Assembly: GCA_958445895.1 (NCBI GenBank)
Contig: CAUCTV010000008.1
Span: forward strand, 1-52,136
Direction of reading: 5' to 3'
Length of the DNA: 52,136 bases
DNA from: an uncultured Collinsella sp.
Lineage (GTDB): Bacteria > Actinomycetota > Coriobacteriia > Coriobacteriales > Coriobacteriaceae
Part shown: piece by piece, positions 24,957-32,525 of the stretch
Layout: every line of letters begins with the position of its first letter
Numbering within the stretch: the stretch's first letter is position 1
Program-made: the position numbers and the translations under genes
Notes under the pieces: generated by a model
What the model saw: only the letters and a program-made list of their open reading frames with translations
Told to the model about the DNA's origin: nothing
Databases searched by the model: none

Positions 24957-25685
24957 CTACTCGCAGAGCGAAAGGGCGGCCTCGTCGGCAACGACAACGC
25001 AGTTGGTGTGCAGCTGCAGGATCGAAGCCGGGCACGCGGGCGTAACCGGACCATAGCACATGTCATGCACGGCCTGAGCCTTGGCCTCGCCGTTGGCGAC
25101 GACTAGGATCATGCGGGCATACATGATGGTCTGGGTACCCATGGTGTAGGCCTGACGGGGAACATCGTCGATGCTGTCGAACAGGCGGCTGTTGGCCTGA
25201 ATGGTGCTCTCGGTGAGGTCGACGCAGTGCGTGCCCTTGGAGAAGTGGTCATCGGGCTCGTTGAAACCGATGTGGCCGTTGTTGCCAATGCCGAGCAGCT
25301 GCAGATCCGGGTAACCGGCGGCGGCGACGATCTTGTCGTACTCAGAGCAGGCAGCGGCGGCGTCGGGGTTGGAACCGTCGGGCACATGCGTGTTGTTCAG
25401 GTCGATGTTGATGTGATCGAAGAAGTTCTCACGCATGAAGTAGTGATAGCTCTGGGGATCGTCGTGCGAAAGGCCGCGATACTCGTCCAGGTTGTAGGTG
25501 CTGACCTCGGCAAAGTCGACGTCGCCCTTCTCGTACCAAGCAGCGAGCTGCTTGTAGGCACCGATCGGGGTGGAGCCGGTGGCAAGACCCAGCACGCAAT
25601 CGGGCTTGAGGATAACCTGCGCCGAGATGATATTGGCGGCCTTGCGGCTCATATCCTCGTAGTCTTTAGCTTTAATGATCTTCAT
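24957..25685 (-). CDS. nagB: Glucosamine-6-phosphate deaminase
   Basis: A 242-residue enzyme converting glucosamine-6-P to fructose-6-P and ammonia. ATG 25685 (MKIIKAKDYEDM) follows GAAAGGA; a longer frame would add 55 residues that resemble noncoding sequence. Signatures: LGLATGSTPIGAY phosphate loop, YNLDEYRGL with the catalytic Asp, LLGIGNNGHIGFNEP with the ring-opening His, and THCVDLTEST. It is slightly shorter than E. coli NagB, lacking the C-terminal allosteric extension, as in Gram-positive forms. With EIIA and glmM next to it on the same strand, the region handles amino-sugar flow between catabolism and wall synthesis. Confidence 0.96.
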   Translation of the reverse strand: MKIIKAKDYEDMSRKAANIISAQVILKPDCVLGLATGSTPIGAYKQLAAWYEKGDVDFAEVSTYNLDEYRGLSHDDPQSYHYFMRENFFDHINIDLNNTHVPDGSNPDAAAACSEYDKIVAAAGYPDLQLLGIGNNGHIGFNEPDDHFSKGTHCVDLTESTIQANSRLFDSIDDVPRQAYTMGTQTIMYARMILVVANGEAKAQAVHDMCYGPVTPACPASILQLHTNCVVVADEAALSLCE

Positions 25686-25885
25686 TACGCGTCCTTTCTC
25701 GTACAAGAGAGGCAAGGCTCCCCTTACAAGCACTTGCCCGCGGCCCGCGTCGGCCGCAACCAACGTGTGCGGCCACCAGGGCGAGGTCGCGTAATGTATG
25801 TGTCTCGTGTCTAGCCGCGTCGAGGCCCCTGCCCGTCCACGGTGACCCAAAGCCGTTTAGCTTCGGACAAATCCCATCTTGCCAC

Positions 25886-25915
25886 GGAGGGCGCCCTCTT
25901 TCAAGGGCGCCCTCC
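25886..25915. terminator. Perfect GC-rich hairpin between crr and nagB
   Basis: Eleven-bp perfect arms GGAGGGCGCCC / GGGCGCCCTCC with a 8-9 base loop. No T run on either side, so either a weak terminator or an mRNA 3' hairpin of the EIIA gene. Confidence 0.55.
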
Positions 25916-25957
25916 ATAAACGTGTTTGAATTGTAGGCTAATGGCCACGTGCACTTG

Positions 25958-26455
25958 CTAGCGCTCGCGAGCAACGATGAGCTGGTCCATCTCTTCGACA
26001 TGCGCACCAACGGAGCCCTTGATACTCGAGAACTCAACGGAGTTGCACACCAAGATGGGAACCGTCACATCGTAGCCCTCGGCAGCAATTGCCTCGCGAT
26101 CGAACTCGATGAGCACGTCACCCTTATGGACGACATCGCCCACCTGTGCATGCACGCTAAAATGCTTGCCCTCAAGCTGAACAGTGTCCAAACCAACGTG
26201 GATGAGCACGTCTAGGCCATCGACCGTGTTGAGCGCAACGGCGTGACCCGTGGGAAAAATGGCCTCGACCTTGGCGTCTGCCGGCGCAATCACACGCGTG
26301 CCGGTAGGCTGAATCGCCACGCCCTGGCCCAAAAGGCCGGTGGCAAATGTCTGGTCATTGACCTCGGACAACGGAATGACGTCGCCCGAGATGGGAGCAT
26401 CCAGCGTAAGAACTCGTCCACGCATACCAAAAGACCTTAGGACTTTAGTGAACAT
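25958..26455 (-). CDS. crr: PTS glucose-type EIIA domain protein
   Basis: A 165-residue free-standing EIIA of the glucose/N-acetylglucosamine PTS, receiving phosphate from HPr and passing it to an EIIB partner; cytoplasmic. The start at 26455 (MFTKVLRSFG) follows GAGGGGG. His71 (PTGHAVAL) and His86 (DVLIHVGLDTV) reproduce the 15-residue spacing of E. coli IIA-Glc His75 and His90, the latter being phosphorylated. GTRVIAPADAKVEAIF and HVGLDTVQLEGKHF complete the signature. No EIIB or EIIC gene lies nearby, so it probably serves a membrane permease encoded elsewhere or acts in regulation. Confidence 0.93.
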   Translation of the reverse strand: MFTKVLRSFGMRGRVLTLDAPISGDVIPLSEVNDQTFATGLLGQGVAIQPTGTRVIAPADAKVEAIFPTGHAVALNTVDGLDVLIHVGLDTVQLEGKHFSVHAQVGDVVHKGDVLIEFDREAIAAEGYDVTVPILVCNSVEFSSIKGSVGAHVEEMDQLIVARER

Positions 26456-26526
26456 GCTCCCCCTCGGACATACCAATCAATCAAAATAGCTTTAACAGTT
26501 TACCACTTGGCACCCGTTTTTGACCA

Positions 26527-27864
26527 TTAGGGAAGTTCGCGCTTGACAACCTCGACGATGTCGTCGACAACACGCTGAGTGAGCTCGTGCGTCTCCGCCT
26601 CGGCCATAACACGGACCAGCGGCTCGGTACCGCTCGGGCGCACCAGAATGCGACCGCGGCCGTCAAGCTCCTTCTCGGCGGCAGCGACGGCATCCCAGAT
26701 GGGCTGGCAATCGTCCAGGCCGGCCTTGTTGTCGGAATGCACGTTGACGAGTACCTGCGGGTACTTCTTCATGATGCCGGCAAGATCAGTGAGGGTACGA
26801 CCGGTGCGCTTGAGCACGGCCAGCAGCTGCAGAGCCGTCACCAGGCCGTCACCGGTGGTGTTGTGCTCCAGGAAGATGATGTGGCCGGACTGTTCGCCGC
26901 CGATGACGGCGCCATCCGCGAGCATGCGCTCCAAAACGTAGCGGTCCCCCACGGCGGTCTGAACCATCTCGAAGCCCTGCTCCTTCATAGCGATGGAGAA
27001 GCCCAGGTTGCACATGACGGTCGAGACGATCTCGGAGTTGGCGAGCTTGCCGCGGGCGGCGAGATCGGAGCCGCAGATAGCCAGGATGTAGTCACCGTCG
27101 ATCTCATTGCCCTCGCTGTCCACGAACAGCACGCGATCGGCGTCGCCGTCGTGGGCCAGGCCGATATCGGCGTGGGTGCGCAGCACGAGCTCGCGCAGGG
27201 GCTCGAGGTGCGTAGAGCCGCATTCAACGTTAATGTCAGTGCCACAGTAATCGGTGTTGATGGCATGGACCGTGGCACCCAGGCGCTGCAGCGCAGCGGG
27301 CGTGGTCTGGCAAGAAGCGCCATGGCCGCAGTCGACGGCAACGACCAGGCCATCGAGCCTCAGACCATCAAGCGTATCGATGGCGTGGTCGACGTATGCC
27401 TTGCGAGCGTCCTTCATCTTGATAATGTGGCCCACGCCGGCGCCAGTCGGCAGCGTATCGGCAGCCATGGCTTCCTCGGACATGACCCAGGCGCTGATCT
27501 CTTCCTCGACAGCATCGGGAAGCTTCATACCCTTGCGGCTAAAGAACTTGATGCCGTTGAACTCCGGCGGATTGTGCGAAGCGGAGATGACGATGCCGCC
27601 GTCGAGCTCATTTTGGACGGTGAGCAGCGCCACGGCGGGCGTGGGGATGACGCCGCAGCAGTGCGGACGGCCACCCTCGGCCATGATGCCGGCAGTCAGA
27701 GCGCTCTCGAGCATAGTGCCCGAAAGACGCGTGTCGCGGCCGACGCAGATATCCGGACCAAGAAACTTGGTCGCCGCGCGGCCCAGGCGAAACGCAAGGT
27801 CGCACGAGAGGTCGGCATTGGCGACGCCACGGACGCCGTCGGTACCGAAGATGTTCTGGGGCAT
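26527..27864 (-). CDS. glmM: Phosphoglucosamine mutase
   Basis: A 445-residue enzyme interconverting glucosamine-6-P and glucosamine-1-P for UDP-GlcNAc synthesis. It opens FGTDGVRGVAN. The active-site phosphoserine is Ser96 in VISASHNPPEFNG. DGDADRVLFVD is the metal loop, GGEQSGHIIF the sugar-binding loop and RPSGTEPLVRVM the phosphate-binding loop. GGAAGGAG is upstream of the ATG. It is located after rplM-rpsI on the same strand, an arrangement also seen in other Actinobacteria. A terminator separates it from rpsI. Confidence 0.97.
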   Translation of the reverse strand: MPQNIFGTDGVRGVANADLSCDLAFRLGRAATKFLGPDICVGRDTRLSGTMLESALTAGIMAEGGRPHCCGVIPTPAVALLTVQNELDGGIVISASHNPPEFNGIKFFSRKGMKLPDAVEEEISAWVMSEEAMAADTLPTGAGVGHIIKMKDARKAYVDHAIDTLDGLRLDGLVVAVDCGHGASCQTTPAALQRLGATVHAINTDYCGTDINVECGSTHLEPLRELVLRTHADIGLAHDGDADRVLFVDSEGNEIDGDYILAICGSDLAARGKLANSEIVSTVMCNLGFSIAMKEQGFEMVQTAVGDRYVLERMLADGAVIGGEQSGHIIFLEHNTTGDGLVTALQLLAVLKRTGRTLTDLAGIMKKYPQVLVNVHSDNKAGLDDCQPIWDAVAAAEKELDGRGRILVRPSGTEPLVRVMAEAETHELTQRVVDDIVEVVKRELP

Positions 27865-27916
27865 AGGATCGCTCCTTCCCTAGCAGGCGATATGCAACCG
27901 CCCACCCTAGTCGAAA

Positions 27917-27957
27917 AAGAAAAGCGGGACCCGCCGAGGAATCGGCAGGCCCCGCTT
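27917..27957 (-). terminator. rplM-rpsI terminator
   Basis: On the minus strand AAGCGGGGCCTGCCGA and TCGGCGGGTCCCGCTT pair with one mismatch, followed by TTCTTTTT. It lies 30 bases after the rpsI stop. Confidence 0.85.
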
Positions 27958-27987
27958 GTACATTGTATCTCGAAAGGAGATAAAACC

Positions 27988-28383
<396 letters not shown>

Positions 28384-28385
28384 CT

Positions 28386-28829
28386 TTAAGCCTCCAGCTC
28401 AATCTTCGTGGGGTTCTGGGCAGCATGCGGATGCTCGGCACCAGCGTAGACCTTAAGCTTGGTCATCTGGGCACGGCCGAGGGTGGTCTTGGGCAGCATA
28501 CCGCGAACGGCGCGCTCGATGACCTTCTCCGGGTGCTTCTCCATAGCCTGGCGGAAGCTCTCAGCCTTGAGGCCGCCGTTGTAGCCGCTGTGGCGATAAT
28601 AGGTCTTCGTGTCGGCCTTGTTACCGGTAAGCTGGACCTTATCGGCGTTGATGACGACAACGAAGTCACCGCAGTCGCTGTTGGGCGTGAACTGGGGCTT
28701 GTTCTTACCGCGCAGGATCATTGCGATCTGGGTGGCAAGACGGCCCAGGACAGCACCATCGGCGTCGACGAGAACCCAGTTGCGCTGGACCTCGCCCTGC
28801 TTGGCGTAGTGAGTCGATTTCGAAATCAC
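28386..28829 (-). CDS. rplM: 50S ribosomal protein L13
   Basis: A 147-residue uL13. The start is GTG 28829 (reads ISKSTHYAKQGEV), supported by GGAGGAG seven bases upstream; there is no better ATG. NWVLVDADGAVLGRLAT, GDFVVVINADKVQLTG and RGMLPKTTLGRAQMTKLKVY are diagnostic. First gene of the operon with rpsI. Confidence 0.97.
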   Translation of the reverse strand: MISKSTHYAKQGEVQRNWVLVDADGAVLGRLATQIAMILRGKNKPQFTPNSDCGDFVVVINADKVQLTGNKADTKTYYRHSGYNGGLKAESFRQAMEKHPEKVIERAVRGMLPKTTLGRAQMTKLKVYAGAEHPHAAQNPTKIELEA

Positions 28830-28986
28830 TTAGACTCCTCCATGTACAGTACGTGTTGTTACAGAGATTCACGGGGCTCTGCAAGTAACCCGTCTATATT
28901 ACCCCGCTCGCCGTACGAGTCAACAGGTATTTTGGCTCCGACCAGAGTTTCTGCACATGTCATCCACGAGCCGTGACGTTGCAGCG

Positions 28987-29865
28987 CTAGCGCTCAACAA
29001 ACTCCTGGATCTCCGCGAGCAAACGCTTTGCCTCCTGGCGACCCTGAATATACAGATCGAGCAGCTTTGCTGGATCATGCTCGACATGGCCGACCTCGAC
29101 CGGCTTTTGCGGAGCGACGACCAACGCGCGGCCATCGCGCTCATACTTCCACAGGTGCATGCGCTGGAGGTTATAGCGGTCGTGGCGCGTCTCGATAGCC
29201 TCGAGCAGATAGGGGTAGTCAGCATAACGGGCGCGCGCCGCCGGCAAAAACTCGTAGGGCTTTTTCTCGTACGAGCGGTCCTGCGTGACAATGACAACCG
29301 CGCGCTCGAAGCCGGCCTCCTCGAGCACATGCTCGATAGGAACCGAATCGGCCACGCCGCCGTCGACGTATTTGTGCCCGTCAATCACGACCGGCGGCGT
29401 CACCAGCGGCAGCGAGGTCGAGGCGCGCACGGCGTCGAGATCGAGCACGGCGCTTTTGACCGGGAGGTACGTGGCGGTTCCAAAGAGCATGTCCGTCGCG
29501 ACGGCGTACATCTCAATGGGGCTCGCGTCGAACGTCTCGTTATCAAAAGGATCCAGGCGGTCCTGGACGTCGTTGAAGATAAAGTCGTAGCCCACGATGG
29601 AACCCGTGGACGCAAACGACGCGGCGCCCATGTAGCGGCTGTCGTTGCAGAAGGTCAGGTTGATGCGATTGACGCGACCGATCTGGTGTGACTTGTAGTT
29701 GACGCCGTTGAGCGCACCGGCCGATACGCCGTACACCGCCGGAATTTCGACACCGGCCTCCATGAGAACGTCGAGCACGCCGGCGGTAAACTGCCCGCGA
29801 AAACTGCCGCCCTCCAAGACGAGCGCGACCTTGCCGGCGTTCTTTGCCTTATCTTCTGCAGTCAT
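28987..29865 (-). CDS. Patatin-like phospholipase
   Basis: A 292-residue soluble patatin-domain hydrolase of the RssA/YjjU type. Oxyanion hole LEGGSFRGQFTAGVL (18-32), nucleophile Ser48 in GVSAGAL and Asp168 in KYVDGGVADS give the complete Ser-Asp dyad. No signal peptide is visible, so it would act on cytoplasmic-face lipids or acyl esters. The C-terminal 100 residues (from RYADYPYLLEA) are the variable family part. A good ribosome-binding site (GGAGG) precedes ATG 29865. It is unlinked to neighbours; a long repeat-bearing gap follows toward tmRNA. Confidence 0.92.
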   Translation of the reverse strand: MTAEDKAKNAGKVALVLEGGSFRGQFTAGVLDVLMEAGVEIPAVYGVSAGALNGVNYKSHQIGRVNRINLTFCNDSRYMGAASFASTGSIVGYDFIFNDVQDRLDPFDNETFDASPIEMYAVATDMLFGTATYLPVKSAVLDLDAVRASTSLPLVTPPVVIDGHKYVDGGVADSVPIEHVLEEAGFERAVVIVTQDRSYEKKPYEFLPAARARYADYPYLLEAIETRHDRYNLQRMHLWKYERDGRALVVAPQKPVEVGHVEHDPAKLLDLYIQGRQEAKRLLAEIQEFVER

Positions 29866-29950
29866 ATTGACCTCCTGCGATTGCGTTTTGGCTTTCTTCT
29901 ACCCAGTTTTGGAATGGAGGGCGCGCAGGTTTTTCGAGGCGGCAGGTGAA

Positions 29951-30063
29951 GCGGAAAGTGCGTCCCAGTTTGAGGCGAGATTCCGGGATGCGCTTTCCGC
30001 TTGATGTGTCATCCGGAAACTACGTCCCAGTCTGAGCGCGGATTCCGGGACGCACTTTCCGCC
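29951..30063. repeat. BIME-like tandem of two palindromic repeats
   Basis: Unit 1 (29951-30000): GCGGAAAGTGCGTCCCAG ... GGGATGCGCTTTCCGC. Unit 2 (about 30013-30063): CCGGAAACTACGTCCCAG ... GGGACGCACTTTCCGCC. Each unit is an imperfect palindrome; a further half unit (GGGAAAACGCGTCCCA) begins at 30074. Sequence differs from the REP family at 10762. Confidence 0.65.
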
Positions 30064-30124
30064 TGGGCCGCCATTGGGAAAACGCGTCCCACCCTGCGTT
30101 GCTGCGGCGTTATTCTTTACGCCC

Positions 30125-30366
30125 GCGCCCTGCGCAGAGTTCGATTCTCCGCGGTACGGGGCTTGCGTTGAAGCGGGACATGGGCAGTCGGAGCTTAATC
30201 GACATCGCATCTATATTGGGCTGGGGCTTTGCGCGGAGAATCCGCGTGTTCGCTTCGCGAACCCGCGCCGGCTTCGGCCGCCTGTCGGCGTCCTCGCCCG
30301 CTCGCTACAAACGCTCCGCGTTTGCTTAACGCTCGCGCCCTGCACAGAGTTCGATTCTCCGCGGTA
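30125..30366. repeat. tmRNA-linked repeat module with inverted T-arm copies
   Basis: Two near-identical 32-bp copies (30125-30156 and 30335-30366, one mismatch) contain AGAGTTCGATTCTCCGCGG, a copy of the tmRNA T arm in the opposite orientation. Between them GCGCGGAGAATCCGCG (30231-30246) repeats the tmRNA 3' end in the same orientation as the gene. The order (RNA 3' end, terminator, inverted T arm, GC-rich dyads, 3'-end copy, inverted T arm) is the same as at tRNA-Glu. Confidence 0.7.
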
Positions 30367-30377
30367 TCTGTAAACAA

Positions 30378-30412
30378 TAAAAAGGCAGGTAGAGACACTT
30401 CTCTACCTGCCT
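30378..30412 (-). terminator. tmRNA terminator
   Basis: On the minus strand, perfect 12-bp arms AGGCAGGTAGAG / CTCTACCTGCCT followed by TTTTTATT, nine bases beyond the tmRNA CCA end. Confidence 0.9.
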
Positions 30413-30420
30413 GTTACTTA

Positions 30421-30784
30421 TGGTGGAGGCGCGGAGAATCGAACTCCGGTCCACGAAAGCCCCCTGATTGGCATCTCCAAGCTCAGTCGCTGGTTTAGTC
30501 TCGGACGCTTTGCGCGCAGCGACACGCTCGCGGCATCCCAACCGGTTCGGTCTTAGCCCGCGCCATACCGATTACGTGCGCAGGAGCATTCCCCTAACAT
30601 GACGTCGCGCCGGTGTCGGGGAAATCACCGGTTTGACGCGCCGCTATAAACTAAGCAGCGAGAGCCATAGGCTCAAAAGAAGAGTTGTTGTCAATTCAAT
30701 TTGACGGTACCCCTGTTTAACGAGGCGAGGAGACCTCGGCTTGCTTCCTCTCTCAGAGCTATCGTGTCGAAACCAGTCGCCCCC
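30421..30784 (-). ncRNA. ssrA: Transfer-messenger RNA (tmRNA)
   Basis: 364 nt. The 5' GGGGGCG pairs with the 3' CGCCTCC, followed by A and encoded CCA. The 5' D-like region reads GACTGGTTTCGACACGATAG and the T arm is GGAGTTCGATTCTCC. In the middle an open frame ends in codons for EPMALAA then TAG, giving a probable proteolysis tag DNNSSFEPMALAA; the exact resume codon is inferred. Pseudoknot-type pairings follow (CACCGG.../ CCGGTG). It rescues stalled ribosomes together with SmpB. Confidence 0.96.
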
Positions 30785-31023
30785 GAATGTTGGGAAAGTC
30801 TGGATGGCATTGGGCACGCAAGTACCCAACACCCGTCGACTTTTCAAGGAACATGCGGGGCGAGCCCCGCTTGTGGAGTGTTATCTTACCACGTTCTGAA
30901 AGCGGACAGCTGTTCTATGCACGAGCTGTGAAGACCCCAATGTGCGCCGCACTTCGCACTTTTGCCACCGAACGCGTCACGTATATTTTCGCCAAGCAAA
31001 ATTGCCCCGTCGAAAGGACCGTT

Positions 31024-31458
31024 ATGGATACCAAGCAGCAACTCGTCAATGCCCTCGCAGGCCTGGGCTCAACCATTACCGAAGCCATGGATGTCATCGA
31101 AGGCTTTGTCCCCTGCGGACATCCCGCCCTCACGGTATCGAACGCACTCGTCGCGCTGGACGCTGCCGATGATGCAGCTCTTGCCCAGCAGCTTGAGACC
31201 GTCGAGGGCTTTATCGACCACGTGAGCGAGAACCGTGGCGTGACCGCCTACCGCGGTATCGAGGTCGAGCTCGCGGGTCCCAAAGCCGATCTGCTCGCAG
31301 CAATCCGCGAGGTAGGTGCCCTCATGCAGACCGCAGGCGTCAAGAACACCCAGGTCAACGAGTGGGTCTACCGCAGCCTGGCAGCACTCGACAGCTCCGA
31401 CGAAAAGGCAGCCGAGCAGCTCGCAGAAAGTCCCGCCATTAAGGCCGAGCTTTTGTAA
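31024..31458 (+). CDS. Small helical protein of unknown function
   Basis: A 144-residue acidic protein starting MDTKQQLVNALAGLG, with AAAGGA before ATG 31024. It appears all-helical (alternating Leu/Ala with Glu/Asp) with no signal peptide, membrane segment or metal motif; two cysteines or fewer. I do not recognise the family. It stands alone between tmRNA and the convergent PIN toxin gene. A hairpin at 31466-31503 (GCGGGtCCcTTGG pairing with CCAAgaGGcCCGC) follows its stop. Frame, codon use and ribosome-binding site support a real gene. Confidence 0.75.
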   Translation: MDTKQQLVNALAGLGSTITEAMDVIEGFVPCGHPALTVSNALVALDAADDAALAQQLETVEGFIDHVSENRGVTAYRGIEVELAGPKADLLAAIREVGALMQTAGVKNTQVNEWVYRSLAALDSSDEKAAEQLAESPAIKAELL

Positions 31459-31516
31459 ATAGCAGACGCGGGTCCCTTGGCGCATCGTCGTCCAAGAGGC
31501 CCGCAAACAGTTCGCG

Positions 31517-32032
31517 TCAACCGATAGCCGCGCCGCCGCGTTCGGCCAAAGCCAGAATCGGCATCATTTGGCGCGGGGTCTTTGCTGCAAGATCGGCATG
31601 TTCGAGCAGCTTGCGATCGTTAGTTACCAAGTAATCGACCTGCGCGCGCTTGCACGCGGCGAGCACCAAGTTGTCTTCGTAATCGCGATGGAGCGCTAAG
31701 TATTTGTCGGCCAGCCAAAGGTCCGACGCATCTGCGCCCACGGCCGTGGCGTTTTCGGTCATGTTCCGAACAAACGCCAGCGCCGCATCGCCAATTGCAC
31801 GGGCAAACGCCTCGTCGATCGCTCCCCCGCTGGCAAGAACGCTACGCTTCAGCTCGTGTTGGACAACGTACAGCACGTCCTTAGCGATATGCACCGGAAA
31901 GAACAGCAATGCCCCCGCCTCCGTCGCCTGCCCAATAAACGCACGTGCGGCAAGCGACTCGGCATGGTCGACGCAAAACGAATCAACCCATACGTTGGCA
32001 TCCACCATTATTTTGAGGGGAGCCCCGCTCAC
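31517..32032 (-). CDS. PIN-domain toxin of a type II toxin-antitoxin pair
   Basis: A 171-residue PIN-like endoribonuclease. The start is GTG 32032, which overlaps the antitoxin stop (GTGA); an internal ATG at residue 9 is possible. Acidic active-site residues are visible at Asp11 (MVDANVWVDSF), Asp120 (DYEDNLVLAACKRA) and Asp139 (LVTNDRKLLEHAD), the classic PIN order; the central Glu/Asp is less certain. The upstream longer frame runs through the antitoxin in another frame and is spurious. Coupled translation and genetic context indicate a VapC-like toxin with a RelB/DinJ-like antitoxin. Confidence 0.87.
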   Translation of the reverse strand: MSGAPLKIMVDANVWVDSFCVDHAESLAARAFIGQATEAGALLFFPVHIAKDVLYVVQHELKRSVLASGGAIDEAFARAIGDAALAFVRNMTENATAVGADASDLWLADKYLALHRDYEDNLVLAACKRAQVDYLVTNDRKLLEHADLAAKTPRQMMPILALAERGGAAIG

Positions 32033-32382
32033 AGGATCATCCCCTTTTGGCGATAGCGCTCGTCCATAGCTTCGGAATAGATTGCGTCCCAATCGCGATC
32101 GTCGGATACGGGCGACGTCGCGATGCCCAGGTCCGCGTAAAGCTGATCCGCCGCCGCCCACGACGCGGCAAACGGTGTATCGGGCGCGACGGACTGCTGC
32201 CGGTCGTCGACGGCCGCAAGCACTTCCTCGCACTGCCCGCCACCCTGCGCGACCTTAGCCACCACCTTTTTGATGAGCTCGGGCAGTGACCCGCCCGAAA
32301 GCCGCAGCACCTCCTCGGCACGGTTCTTGACCTGGCGATCTACGCGAACGTTCACCTGCGCCATGCCGCTAACAGCACCCAC
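32029..32382 (-). CDS. RelB/DinJ-type antitoxin
   Basis: A small DNA-binding antitoxin (about 117 residues from GTG 32382, or 111 from ATG 32364). GTG is preferred because AAGGGAG lies ten bases before it while the ATG has no site. MAQVNVRVDRQVKNRAEEVL is a ribbon-helix-helix N terminus as in DinJ/RelB. The C-terminal half (DTPFAASWAAADQLYADLG) is the likely toxin-wrapping tail. The stop overlaps the PIN toxin start. A perfect palindrome at 32403-32421 in the promoter suits autorepression. Confidence 0.82.
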   Translation of the reverse strand: MGAVSGMAQVNVRVDRQVKNRAEEVLRLSGGSLPELIKKVVAKVAQGGGQCEEVLAAVDDRQQSVAPDTPFAASWAAADQLYADLGIATSPVSDDRDWDAIYSEAMDERYRQKGMIL

Positions 32383-32402
32383 GTCGATCCCGCTCCCTTC
32401 AA

Positions 32403-32441
32403 TTGCTAGCCCTGCTAGCAACACTATATAGAGAAGCTAGC
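32403..32441 (-). promoter_or_regulatory. Promoter/operator of the toxin-antitoxin operon
   Basis: TTGCTAGCCCTGCTAGCAA (32403-32421) is a perfect palindrome, and a third GCTAGC occurs at 32436-32441. A TATATAG -10-like element on the minus strand sits between them. The layout fits ribbon-helix-helix autoregulation. Confidence 0.65.
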
Positions 32442-32455
32442 ACATGGTCAAACGC

Positions 32456-32501
32456 AAAAGGCCTGCGCTCGGACGACACCGATGCCGTCTGGGCGCAGGC
32501 C
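32456..32501 (-). terminator. Terminator of the P-type ATPase gene
   Basis: On the minus strand GGCCTGCGC / GCGCAGGCC with further internal pairs, followed by TTTTGCGTTT, 25 bases past the ATPase stop. Confidence 0.75.
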
Positions 32502-32525
32502 AGATAACGTGGGCGAACACGTCTG

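Noticed and set aside
29951..30366. Possible CRISPR array
   Set aside because: Repeats are palindromic, few, irregularly spaced and have no cas genes or unique spacers of equal size.
30229..30498. 89-codon open frame running into tmRNA
   Set aside because: Its end (RRGESNSGPRKPPDWHLQAQ) is the antisense translation of the tmRNA 3' part; not a protein gene.
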